A stretch of 64,000 bases of DNA. Source: Cornus controversa. Taxonomy: Eukaryota; Streptophyta; Magnoliopsida; Cornales; Cornaceae. The stretch is taken from the NCBI GenBank assembly GCA_026545225.1, contig CM048849.1, positions 48,219,836-48,283,835 of the forward strand, read 5' to 3'. The notes under the pieces are model-generated. The model had not been told where the DNA came from. It did not search any database and saw only the letters and a list, made by a program, of their open reading frames with translations. Position numbers and translations under genes: made by a program. Below, in pieces: positions 1 to 10,939 of this stretch (position 1 is its first letter; each line of letters starts with the position of its first letter).

Positions 1-205
1 CCATATACACCACTGTTGCTTTGCACCACCACCGCCTTCCGCCACTTCTACTACTGTCATTGCCTTCCACCACCACCACCCATCGCTTTCTACCAACACC
101 ACCACCCATCGCTTTCTACCAACACCACCACTTACACCACTATCGCCTTTCACCACCACCACCACTTTCTACCACCGCCATCCATTAGCACCACTATTTT
201 TTAAT
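1..205. repeat. CCA-rich minisatellite
   Basis: The first 200 bases are a run of CCA/ACC triplets interrupted by a recurring module of about 26 bp (CATCGCTTTCTACCAACACC, seen at about 81 and again at about 107, with degraded versions on either side). An open frame through it encodes only Pro, His and Thr-rich low-complexity peptide, so I read it as a simple-sequence repeat rather than a gene. It runs off the left edge of the window. Confidence 0.75.
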
Positions 206-435
206 TTTTTTTATAAAAGAATGTTATTTTTATTAGTATTTTGGATAATTCAATTTGAACTTCATTCTATTCCTATATATTTTCATTTTTACAATCAATA
301 AATAGAATGAAAATAATTATTCCATTCTTACTTGCATTCCATTCCTTTCTATTCCTACATACTAAATGTAGTCTTGATGAATTTTCATATAATCGAAGAG
401 AATTCATGACCCTATTCATATGTAGAAGGAGAAAA

Positions 436-590
436 AACCCCTAAATTAACCGGTATTAGATTTTTTAATCTGTAAAGGAAAAAAAAATCCTAAATTAAAA
501 TGTATTAGATTTTTCAATCTATAAAGGAAAAAAAACCCTAAATTTAATTGTATTAGATTTTTTAATCTGTAAAATTATTTGATTTGGTGA
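436..590. repeat. Three tandem copies of a ~49-bp AT-rich repeat
   Basis: The module CCTAAATTAA...TATTAGATTTTTTAATCTGTAAAGGAAAAAA recurs with starts near 441, 490 and 538, a spacing of 48-49 bp. Each copy contains the small inverted repeat AGATTTTTTAATCT. The flanking DNA from 206 to 1034 is AT-rich with a short (TA)n/(CA)n microsatellite at about 785-812 and shows no gene. Confidence 0.7.
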
Positions 591-1043
591 AATATGCAGT
601 TCCCTTTGCATTTTGGACTACTAAAAAAAAGATAAACCGACAACATAGGCCGCCAACCACATGATCTCCATCCAATGGTATTGACATTCACAACATTTTG
701 ATCTTGGGCCAAAACAGCCTAACAACGATGTTCTTTGATGACAATCTATAATTTATGGCAAATCTAACATACGCAGTAATCAGTATATATATATATACAC
801 ACACATACACTAGTGTATACCCATGCATAAGGCACTATCATGCACTCGCAATTGTGATCGTTAGATAGAGTGATTTTAGATCGTAGATAGTGAAAGACAT
901 TTTGGACCACAGGATTCAAGCTTAAATATTATATAGATATATAAAATTTTGTTACGAGAGAAAGGGAGAGCCACGTCATAATTATTATACACATCTCGAT
1001 TTTCTTCCGAGATGTGCAACACTACTCTTTATTATTATTTTTA

Positions 1044-1936
1044 AGCCAAAGTGCAGTAAACTCCCCTGTGCTTTCAAAGAGGTGCAAAATACCCCCTTGT
1101 ACTATTTTTGGGTGCAAATAACCTCCTTAGCTTTAAAATAGTTGTAAAATACCCCCCTTTGGACAAAATATACTTTTTATGACCATTTTACCCTTTATAT
1201 GTTTATAAAAAATAAAATAAAAATAGAGAAAAGAGGGTTTTTTATATTAATTTTTTTTTACCTTAATAAAAAAAGAGGAGCTTTTTCCGAAAAAAAATTT
1301 AGGAAATAATTTTCGGAAAAAAAAACTAAAAAAAAAAATAAAGAGAGGGAATTGTTTCCGAAAACTTTTTTTTTTTTCAAAAATTATTTTCAAATTTTTT
1401 TTATTTTTAGAAATTCCCTCTCTTTCTAATGAAAAAAATTTCCAAAAACAATTCCAGAAAACAAAAAAAAATCAAAAAACAATAAGTTTTCAGGAAAAAG
1501 AACTAAAAATAAAGAGAGGGAATTGTTTCCGAAAACTAAAAAATTTCTGATTTTTTTTTGTTTTTCGGAAAAATTTTCCATTAGAAAGAGAGGGAATTTC
1601 TAAAAACAAAAAAAAATCAGAAAATAATTTTTGAAAACAAAAATAGTTTTCGGAAACAATTCCCTCTCTTTATTTTTTATTTTTTTCCCGGAAAAAGCTC
1701 ATCTTTTTTTATTAAGGTAAAAAAATTTTAATATAAAAAAAACTTTCTTTCTCTATTTTTATTTTATTTTTTATAAACATATAAAGGGTAAAATAGTCAT
1801 AGAAAAGTATATTTTGTCCAAATAGGAGTATTTTGCAACTATTTGAAAGCTAAGGGGGGTTATTTGCATCTAAAAATAGCACATGGGGTATTTTGCACCT
1901 CTTTGAAAACACATAGGGGTTTATTGCACTTTGGCC
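1044..1936. mobile_element. Fold-back MITE, Mutator-like, 9-bp TSD (FB-1)
   Basis: A 0.9-kb element that is one long imperfect inverted repeat. The left arm starts GCCAAAGTGCAGTAAACTCC and the right end, read on the minus strand, starts GGCCAAAGTGCAATAAACCC; both continue through the same modules (GAGGTGCAAAATACCCC, a GACCATTTTACCCTTTATAT block and an AAATAAAATAAAAATAG block), so the arms pair over at least 200 bp. The centre is made of further A- and T-tract inverted repeats. The element is bracketed by identical TTATTTTTA direct repeats at 1035-1043 and 1937-1945, a 9-bp target duplication typical of Mutator-like elements. It has no coding capacity, so it would be non-autonomous. Confidence 0.88.
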
Positions 1937-2130
1937 TTATTTTTAAAATAAACAAATGATACTTAATTTCTCAAACATCACAAATGATTGAAATTATCTA
2001 TTGATTACCGTGGTATTATTATTATTTTTTAAATGGCATTAAATTCCCAAACATCACAATTATTAGAAGAGTAAGGCTATATTTGGTACAATAAAAAAAG
2101 AAAAAAGAAAATGAAGGATAATATTAGTTA

Positions 2131-2760
2131 GGCCAAAGTGCAATAAATCTCCCTCTAATTTTAAAATGGTGCACAATACCTCCCTCACATTTTTTTGGGT
2201 GCATTAAACACCCTCCCACTTATAATTTGGTGCAGTTTGCCCCTATTTGGCACTATTTGGGTTAAGAATTGATGTAAAATGACAGAAATACCCTCATAGA
2301 TAAAAAAAATAGAAATTAAAATTAAAAAGAAAAAGAAAAAAAAGTGATTAATTTACCCAAAAAATTATCGAAAAAAGGAAATAACAACAACTTTAATTTG
2401 CCGAAATACCGAAACAAATTATCAAAAAAAATAATACTTTAATTTATAGAAAAAAAATTTACCGAGAAAAAAATTTGGTGAATTAAAGTTGTTTTTTTGG
2501 GTAAATTTTTTCGACAAATTAAAGTTATATTTTATTTTATTTTTTTGGCATTTTTTGATATATTAATCATTTTTTTTCTTTTTCTTTTTAATTTTTTTTA
2601 TCTATGAGGGTATTTCTATCATTTTACATCAATTCTTAACCCAAATAGAGACAAACTGTACCAAATTATAAGTTGGAGGGTGTTTAATGCACCCAAAAAA
2701 AGGAGAGGGGGGTATTGTGCACCATTTTGAAACTAGAGAGGGGTTTATTGCACTTTGACC
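2131..2760. mobile_element. Fold-back MITE, Mutator-like, 9-bp TSD (FB-2)
   Basis: A 630-bp element related to the one at 1044-1936 by its terminal sequence: left end GGCCAAAGTGCAATAAATCT, right end on the minus strand GGTCAAAGTGCAATAAACCC. The arms pair over roughly 170 bp (modules TGGTGCACAATACC, TGGGTGCATTAAACACCCTC and a GTAAAATGACAGAAATACCC block). It sits between perfect 9-bp direct repeats TATTAGTTA at 2122-2130 and 2761-2769. The internal sequence differs from that of its neighbour, so the two share a head but not a core. There is no open reading frame of note. Confidence 0.9.
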
Positions 2761-3063
2761 TATTAGTTATGAGGGAATAAAGGGAAGGTAAGAATGTTGT
2801 TAATCTCTTATTATGTTTGGTTAATTAATAAAAAATAATAGTAATCATGTTTGGGGAAAGAAAAATGGAAAGGAAACTATTTTAATTAATTTACCACCGT
2901 ACTCTTTTATATTTAAAAGACAAATATATAGGTTAAGCATGTAATTGCTAGATTATATAGTAATTAAAAAGGTAAATCGAAAGTTGTAGATAAAATAAAA
3001 TAACTATATATATATATTTTTTATAACTTAAAGAAAACCTATATTTGGTCCTTATGTATGTAA

Positions 3064-3575
3064 CACTAGGAAGCACGAACACGTGACATGGGTACGACAC
3101 GACACAGACACGACGATATGAAAAATTCTAAAAAAAATAGGACACATACATGCGAGGATATGACTATAAAATAATAATATAATATGTTAATATATATTCA
3201 TTATTCAATGAAAAAATATTACATTATATAAATACTTTAATTTATCGTCAAGTTATTAAGAATCAAACAAACTTAATTATAAACAAAAATAGGCAAATAG
3301 ATTAAAAGAAATTAAAGAACAAGGCTTATTTAGTGCTCTATATATATTTAGCTCATATTATTAATCATAACTCAGTTGCATATAAATTCGTTTCAAAATA
3401 TTTCAATATACATCATTGCTACGAAGTGTCCAACACATGTCTCATGAGTGTCCAACGAGTGTCCCAAAAGTGTCCAAAAAAATGTTAGAATACTTCTACG
3501 AAGTGTCTGACACGTGTCTTAAGAGTGTCTGACATGAGTACGACACCGTCGGTGAAGTGTCCGTGCTATATAACA
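3064..3575. mobile_element. MITE with AGCACGGACAC-type termini
   Basis: The left end reads GAAGCACGAACACGTGACAT and the right end, on the minus strand, reads TAGCACGGACACTTCACCG, giving short terminal inverted repeats. The subterminal parts are rich in GACACG/GTGTC words (ACGACACGACACAGACACG on the left, many GTGTCC words on the right). The flanks TAACACTAG and TAACATAG look like an imperfect target duplication of 8-9 bp. A second, partial copy in opposite orientation lies at about 35480-35606. The superfamily is not certain; Mutator-like is the best guess. Confidence 0.6.
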
Positions 3576-4239
3576 TAGTCAATCTTAAGAAGGAAATAAA
3601 TCCCAAATAGGTATATTGACATGGTAAAATATATACATGATAAAAGTATAACTATAGTAATGAAGACAAGAGGATCATTTTTGCCATGTAACCCAAATTT
3701 AACTAATGATTCCATCAGAGATATGCTTCTCTACATTCTTGAGGATCTAATGATTCACTCCCACAACCATCACCTATTAGATACACATCACCAGTTGGAT
3801 AAATAGAAGCAACTAGATGTCCTAAGACTTATATTTTTATAAAAATAGGGGCAATTTTGGTATTAACAAAATTTCACTAAAAAATGCTAACATTTCCTCC
3901 TATTTTTGGGAGGATAACAAAACTTGTTCCTTATGCTTGAATGTACCCCTCCAAATCTTTCCATTCCATTTTTTTCCTTCCAGAATTTTATACCAAACAC
4001 AAAAAACCATATTCCTCCATTTCTTTTCTTTTCATTTCATTCCAACCAAACTTGGCCTAACGGATGGGTAGCCAATCGACCTTAAAGTCATTATCCTTAA
4101 TAGAAATAATAGGTTGCTTTCATTTCTTTCGTTCTCCTCTTGTTATTATTTTAAGATTGCTTCCCATTGTATTAAAAACTCTAATTCCAACCATCTCTCA
4201 CTATTTGTTTGAAAAAAGAATTAGAGAGACCGGATCCAA

Positions 4240-6460
4240 TTTTGACTGTTTTCCTTTTTATTCTATTTATTGCCATATAAATGATGTAAAATGATATTAT
4301 ATGTATTATTAATTTGAAATGCATGTTTGAGAACTTGTTTAGAGGTTCGGAGATTTTGATCCATTTGACTCATTTTAATATTTTCAGGTCGGCGGGGCCC
4401 AGGGCATGGGTCGGGTAAGCCCGAAAAATTGAATATTTTTTAAAAAATATTATTTTTAGTTTTAGACCAAAATGAAATGTTACACTCGTAGTCTCTGAAG
4501 AATGAGAACCAATTATGTAGCATCTACATCGAGAATTCAAGTATTGTATATGTCATTAGTCCAATCCTTTGTAGGAACTACCCGTAATAACGAACTTGCA
4601 AAATAGATATGTTTATTATAAAGGATTCGTCGTTCCTGACCTTGCTTCACCTTAATTGTTATTTGAACAAGTAAAAGTTTGTCTTGGTCCGAGTGGGGAT
4701 AGCATTTCTCTTCTGTATGTCCATTAAGTTTTGAAAAATTCAAACATTTCAGAGATAGATAGAGAGGTAGGAGTTTATTGAATGAACCGCACTCCTTCGT
4801 ATATTTCAGGAGTCCATTGATGAGAAGAGACAAGAGTTAAAGAAGTTATTTTAGAGCCATAGTCGCTTTCGAAATTGAAAACAGAGGTCGGGAGGGTACG
4901 TTAAATGGTCTTGGGGCATTTTGATCTTTTTATGCCCTAGTTGATATAAATATCAAGTGGCTGAGATATTTCTTCATTTCTCACAGACCAAGATAGCCCG
5001 ACTACTAGTTTTTCAACATCCTCTTCATCACTTCTTCCTCTCTTGACATTTTGGGAGCTTTAAACTTGGATTTGAAAGTTGCTAAAAGAGAATAAAGTTT
5101 TATATTGGTTAAGGGCTTCGGTTTGAAGTTTGAACTGAACAAAGTTAGATTTAATGAAGGTGAAGCTTGGAAGATTTTTAGGGTTTTGGCTAGAAAAGCT
5201 TTAATATTGAGGTAGGGGTATTTTTTCTCTATTAGTCATCAATTTATAGGTGAGTTTGGGAGAGTTTGATTGAGTTTAGCATGCTTAGGAGGGCTTAGGG
5301 GTTTATGTGAGATTTCCTTCTTTATTTGTGATCAAATGCATGCTACGAAAGCTTACATCTTGTAATATATTATGTAGTGATTACATATGTGCTATATGTA
5401 GGAATTTGAGAATATATTGTGATATATGAAAATTGTATACATGTATGAATTATATGTAGAAATGTGGACATATATGTGATTATATATGGTATGTGAGAAT
5501 ATTAGGGATGTTAGTGTTGATATAAAGCATAAATATGTGTAGAAGAGTATGAAAAATATGTTATATGTTGCCTAATGTGAATATATATATATAGATATAT
5601 ATATATATATATATCGAAGTTTTTTCCAAGTGAGCCATACATGGGGTTCGGAGTTGTCCAATAATGTTATGGAAATGGTAAAAATGTCCACAATAGTATG
5701 ATTGTCGAAGTTGTCTAATCATACCGAGGCTAATGCCTAGAAAGCGGAGTAGTCCAAAATCATGTGATCGTCGGAGTTGCCTAATCACAATGGCAAGACC
5801 AATATATTGCCAATAATGTATGATATTTAGAGTTATCCTATCATACGAGTGTCGTCGGAGTTGTCCAACACTACATAACCGTTGGAGTTGACCAATCATG
5901 TATAAGTATCGGATTATAACCGAAAAACATGTAAATATAAAGATACTTATATGTTTAACTATTAAGCATAATGAATGTGTTAAATGTATATATGAATTGC
6001 ATTGAATTGGTTTGACATGCAAGTATTGAACATGTCATGTAAAATAGTGATATTATGATTTCATATCATGTAAGTCGGTGTCGGATCGATGCCTAAGTGG
6101 GTTGGGGCATTCCTACTGAGCCAATTGTTTTGCTCACCCCTTTCTCCCAAATATTTTTACAGATAAAGCATCGATGGTGGATGGGACTTGAGTAGCTATG
6201 TGGAGCACCCAGTAGTATTTTTGAGTTGTTTTGAATATTATAAATGGTTGCTATCCATACTGGCTTGTGGCATGTTGATATTTTTGAAGATGTAGCTAGA
6301 TGAATAACTTGCACATTGAGGTTATCATATGTATAATCCCTTTTTGACATGTTATAGATTTTGAGGAATGTATTATGATGGTGAACACTTTTCATATATG
6401 TGTGTGTGTGTGTGTGAAATTGTATATGTACGATGCATGTTTGAATTATCAATACTAAGA
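4240..6460 (+). mobile_element. Ty3/gypsy-type LTR remnant A
   Basis: Several blocks align with the region 8318-10890: 4326-4475 with 8388-8545, 4832-4970 with 8560-8685, the start of 5195-5240 with 8905-8945, and 6095-6260 with 9700-9880. The last block has the GCTCACCCC...TTTTTACAG arrangement seen near the 3' end of many plant gypsy LTRs, and similar words occur at 61955. A ~350-bp stretch at about 4482-4830 is absent from copy B and looks like an insertion. The copy is decayed, with no coding domain and no clear termini. Confidence 0.55.
5645..5910 (+). repeat. Degenerate array of GGAGTTGTCCAATCAT words
   Basis: Within LTR remnant A the word (C)GGAGTTGTCCAAT(C/A)AT, with variants GAAGTTGTCTAATCAT, GGAGTTGCCTAATCAC, GAGTTATCCTATCATA, GGAGTTGTCCAACACT and GGAGTTGACCAATCAT, recurs about seven times at spacings of roughly 30-70 bp. 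Just upstream, 5582-5614, is a (TA)n microsatellite. The variable spacing argues against a simple satellite. Confidence 0.6.
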
Positions 6461-8317
6461 AATGTATGTTAGAAGGTTGGGATATTTGGAAATCAATAGA
6501 TGATATTTATGGATATGATTTCATATGAATTGAGAGTGCTTGATTTTATCAAGGTTTTATTCATGTTTAGAGTTGTGTATAAACATGTGAAATTATAGAA
6601 TGCATGTGTGGGCTTGAATGAGATTTAAAAATTGAGACTATCAGGTTCTGGGCTCTATCGGCCAGCTAATGGATCTTCCAGCTAACCGGTACTCTCAAAG
6701 TCTTGAGAGATTGTAAATTAGAACATACATGGTACCTGTTTCAGTCGATAATAAATGCACAAAACATGTTATTTTATATCTCAAAATAAGTCTTTAATTA
6801 CTCTTTTACTTTATTTAAATATTCTTATCTTTGCATTTTGTGTTTTATAGGGGTTGATTTCCAAATAAGAAGAAAAACAGCAGAAAATGTCTAAAAATGA
6901 TATATATAGCCAAAAATAAACATCAGAAGAGTTGTAGGAGAGATGATATTCTGTGTAATCTACTTCACAAGAGGTCTCAAGTTCAAAACTTCGCAAAATA
7001 CTTTTTTGCGCGGCCACGTCTGTAGTCCAGAATTCAAATTAAAGATATGGAGATCAAATATTATATATTTAAATTCAAAATTTTGTTTTTTGAATTTTTG
7101 TTTTTGAATTTTGTATTTTGTATTTTGAATTTTGTATTTCAAATTTTGTATTTTGAATTTTTGTTTTTGAATTTTGTATTTCAAATTTTGTATTTTGAAT
7201 TTTGTATTTAAAATTTTTCCCACCTAAACCATTCCCCTTTAACTCTATAAATAGGGGGTCTTAGGGGATGGTGAAGGGAGTTAGAAATTATAGAAAAAAA
7301 TAAAGTGTAGTTGTAAATATATTTTTTTTGTATTCATTTTCTTTGTCTTATAAACACAATTCTTAAGGAAGTGATGAAGCCACTATGATGAAATATAAGT
7401 AAGTTATTTTATTTTCTTGTCACTTTTTCCTCCGAAGAGCATTCTTCTACTCTTCTATTATGGATTTTATTTTCTAAAATTAGAGAAAGGATTTTTCGTG
7501 TTTGCCAAATAATGGTAATTCGAAGAATGCTTACCTCTATTTACCTAGCCAATGTGCATCAGATTAAGTAAAGAAATGTCTCTCTCATATATAATCAAGT
7601 CATTCTTTTTTATTTCATATTTTCCTTCATCTTTCTAAGTTCTAATTGGATTGGTGAAGTGTATTGGTTATTGGAGGAAAAACTAGATAAGAATATAAAA
7701 AAAAATTTTATTTATATGGATCCATGGTGGTGAATTCTCTTTCCTTGAGATTTGTCCCATCATTTGATCTAAGACATTTAATATTAGTTTTTATTATTAA
7801 ATAAAAAATCAGACTTTTATTTTTTAAATATTCATTTTTCATCTCAAGAGATTTAGGTTTTGAAGTTTAGACTTGTTACTGATTATCACTTGAGAGTGGT
7901 TCGACCCTGCTTACTGCTATATAGTTTTAGTAAAGTTTTTGTAAGTTTTATTATTTTTGTATGAAGTGTAAAAAAGTAATGACAAACATCCAATAATCTA
8001 CACTGGTCAGTCGACCGGATGAAGGTTTCAGTCGGCCAAAAGGACCTTTTCAGCCGATCAAAACCACTCACCAACTGACTGATTAAATTCTAATGTGTTG
8101 GTTAACTGGATGTCAGATGACCGAAGGAAGTCTTCAGCTGACCGAAACTGGGCTAGTTTGGAATTTCATAAATTTTGGATTGGGAATGGATATGTATGGA
8201 TGTATAAACCAATATGGGGCCACTATGAGATGAATAGTGGTGAGTATATGCATATGTAATCGTGTGTGTATGATTTGTTTTCACGATTGTAAGGTTTTAG
8301 GATAGTTCATGTAGATA
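6461..8317. other. Repeat-derived AT-rich stretch, no gene
   Basis: I see no gene here. The stretch 7070-7215 is a purely low-complexity array of AATTTTGTATTTTGAATTTTTG-like units. It is followed at about 7238-7256 by CTATAAATAGGGGG, which has the look of an LTR or Pol II core promoter, and by sequence resembling a solo LTR, which I cannot assign. The end of the region (about 7990-8150) contains a cluster of CAGTCGACCGG / CAGTCGGCC / CAGCCGATC / CAGCTGACCG words, described separately. Confidence 0.5.
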
Positions 8318-10890
8318 CTGGGTCTAATTTTGACCATTTTTATTTTAATCATCATTTTTTCCATAATTGCATTTTAAATGTGAGAAACATGTTTGAAAAG
8401 TTGTTTATAGGGTTTGGAAAGTTTTTGGAATGTTTGGGCAAATTTGAGATTTTTGGGTGAACGGGGTCCGAGAAGAAGGTTAGGTGGGCCCACGAATCTG
8501 ATTTTTTTTTTAAAAAATATTATTTTTGGGATCAAACGAAATGTTAAATGAGTTAATGAAGTGATTTGGAGTCATAGCCATTTTCAAAATCAAAAACGGA
8601 GGTCAGGAGGGTACGTTAAGTGATCTGAAGACAATTCGGTCATTTCGCATCCCAAGATATTATAAATATCTAAGAGCTGGGATTCAACCATTAGATACAC
8701 AACTGAATATCTCTTTCACTCTCCCTTTTCACATCTATTCCTTCTCTCTTTATTTCGGAAGTGTTGGGTTAGGATTTGGTGAACGCCAAAAGCAAATGGG
8801 TTGCTCTACTCGCAAGGGCTACATATTGAACCGAATAAAATTCACTTTCGGTGAAGTTGAAAGGGCTAAAATTTTAGAACTTAGCTTCAAAGACTTGAGA
8901 TTTGAGGTAGGGGTGTGAATCTCCTCTTTATTTTGATTATATAGGTCACATAATTGTGACATTAAATCCTTTCAAAAGTTGTTATGTGAAATTTATGTTT
9001 TTATGCATATATAAATTGTCTAGCATGTTTTAGATATAATTTATGTATTGTATGCGTGTTGTGGAGGTTTATGAATGCATCATGTAACTGTGTATTCATT
9101 TGATAAGAATTTGTGAGATTTAACCCCATGTGTAGAACAAATGCATAAAAGAGATTTATTGGAAATGCATTGTTATGATTTCCATGAGTTGAGTGAAATT
9201 GCATTGAATATACTTGAGTTGAGATTGACATGCATTAACTTGATAAATGTTATGCATTGAATGAAATTTGTGACAATCATGGTTTATGTGCATATATGTG
9301 ATAAATGTGTAATTTTGTAAGAATTTGTGATTTTTGGGGTATGTGTGAGAATTTAAAAGGGCTTAGAGCCCTAGGGTACAAGGCCCAAAACTTGGCTAAG
9401 GGGATGTCGCTTCTGTCGAGTTAGCAACACGTAGAGCGTAAGCAGAGTATGTGATTTTGAAAAGACCTTTACTATAGAATTGTGATAAACAGAAGTCCCC
9501 AGTTAAAGTGATTTTCGGGTATACGTGGCATTGAGTTTATTTGTGATTCCTTATAAACTGCTTTTGTGTTGAAATGTGAGACATCACTCATGATTTAAAA
9601 AATGATTGTGTTTTGTGCATGAAAGCATCGAATTATGCGATGTAGACATATAGAAATTTCATTATGCATTCATGCATAGTTACCTGAGTCAAGGTTGAGT
9701 CGAGTGGATCATTCCTACTGGGTATAGTTGTATGCTCACCCCCTTTCCTCCAAACTCTTTTTCAGATAAGGCATCGGTGAAAGATGAGGCTTAGAGTGGC
9801 TCGAAAGAACTTATGAAGTTCCTTTTGGATTATGTATATAGAGGTTCATGCCAGTTTGTGACATGGTGACTATTTTGGACATGTTGTCTTTATATTTGGA
9901 TGATCTTTATACTTTTGTGCTTTTCATGTATTCACAACATATATCCTATGTATAATTTATAAAGAATGAATGGATGATAAATCTTTTGGAATTTCAATGA
10001 GTGTGAGATTGCGAAAATGATCTTTGAAAATGGGAACGTTATGTTTTGAACATATGATGCATGTTTTGGACCATTTAGGATGTTTCACACATTATAAAGA
10101 ATGTATGTAAGTTGTAGTTTGAGAATTGGACATGAATGGTGTTGATTGTAATCACTTAAGGATTGCAAATTATTGTAGGTCGAGTGATTACGATGCATCG
10201 TAATCCCTATTACGATGCATTGTAATCCAGCGATACATTGTAAATCTATTGGCGATGTATCGTAAAGAGGTGAGGATTTTGAGTTGAATTTCAGGGCATT
10301 TTGCAAGATGTTACGCAACATCTGCGATGTATCGTACATTACGATGTATCGAAGTGAGCATTACGATGTATCGTAATTTAGTTGGAGATTTGGTTGGAAA
10401 AATAGAACTTTTCGTAGGATGTTATGCAGCATCTGCGATTCATCGTACATTACGATGCATCATAATATATGGCTGGACTTAGGATTTGAGATGTGTTTGG
10501 AGGTGTGTGTGTGGCCACGTGTGGGGCCCATAGTGAGTGATTGATGTTGAGTCATACGTGGGTAAACGTATGTAGGTAATTACGCTTCCACATTGAATTA
10601 AAGGTTAAGATAGTTCATTAGAGTTTAATGGACGGGATCACCCTCGGGATCCGAGCTTGGAGACAGTATCTACGGTGGCTCAAAAATCGGAGCGTGACAA
10701 CTTGGTATCAAAATATGGTATCATAGTGGGATTATGGATGAGAGGTGATAATGTGTAACCTAATCACCCTCGACTTCTGGAAGTCAAAAATCGGGACGTG
10801 ATAGTTTATGTGGTTAAATGGACGGATTCACCCTCAGAATTTGGGCCCGGGAATGAGGATTTCGGTGACTCAAATTTTGGGGCATGACAC
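8318..10890 (+). mobile_element. Ty3/gypsy-type LTR remnant B with PBS-like site
   Basis: This copy aligns in blocks with remnant A. It ends at about 10695 with ...GGAGCGTGACA directly followed by ACTTGGTATCAAAATATGG, a decayed form of the TGGTATCAGAG primer-binding site used with initiator Met-tRNA. A second LTR-end-like sequence (GGGACGTGATA at about 10797, GGGGCATGACA at about 10885) follows, as if most of the internal region had been deleted between two LTR ends. The GCTCACCCCC...TTTTTCAG block is at 9733-9767. No protein domain is left. Confidence 0.6.
10170..10490. repeat. Cluster of a 16-bp palindrome TTACGATGCATCGTAA
   Basis: The self-complementary word TTACGATGCATCGTAA (full or half, with variants GCGATGTATCGTA, ACGATGCATTGTAA and GCGATTCATCGTA) occurs about nine times in 320 bp inside LTR remnant B, often as CGATGTATCGTACATTACGATG. 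The words are separated by unrelated sequence (for example GAGATTTGGTTGG), so the array is not a head-to-tail satellite. Confidence 0.75.
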
Positions 10891-10939
10891 CTCTTCTCTT
10901 ACAAATTGCATAAACTCCAAATCATATTAGCACATAAAC

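Larger units (their letters stand above)
2071..4060. mobile_element. Possible larger TIR element hosting two nested MITEs
   Basis: The left end TAAGGCTATATTTGGT at 2071 and, on the minus strand, TTAGGCCAAGTTTGGT ending near 4060 resemble each other and are both followed by A/G-rich tracts. This suggests a roughly 2-kb element into which the elements at 2131-2760 and 3064-3575 later inserted. The match is short and I see no clear target duplication, so this is a tentative call. No transposase is recognisable in the interior. Confidence 0.3.

Noticed and set aside
16..204. Open frame of Pro/His/Thr codons
   Set aside because: It is a translation of a CCA-type simple repeat with no initiation context or homology.
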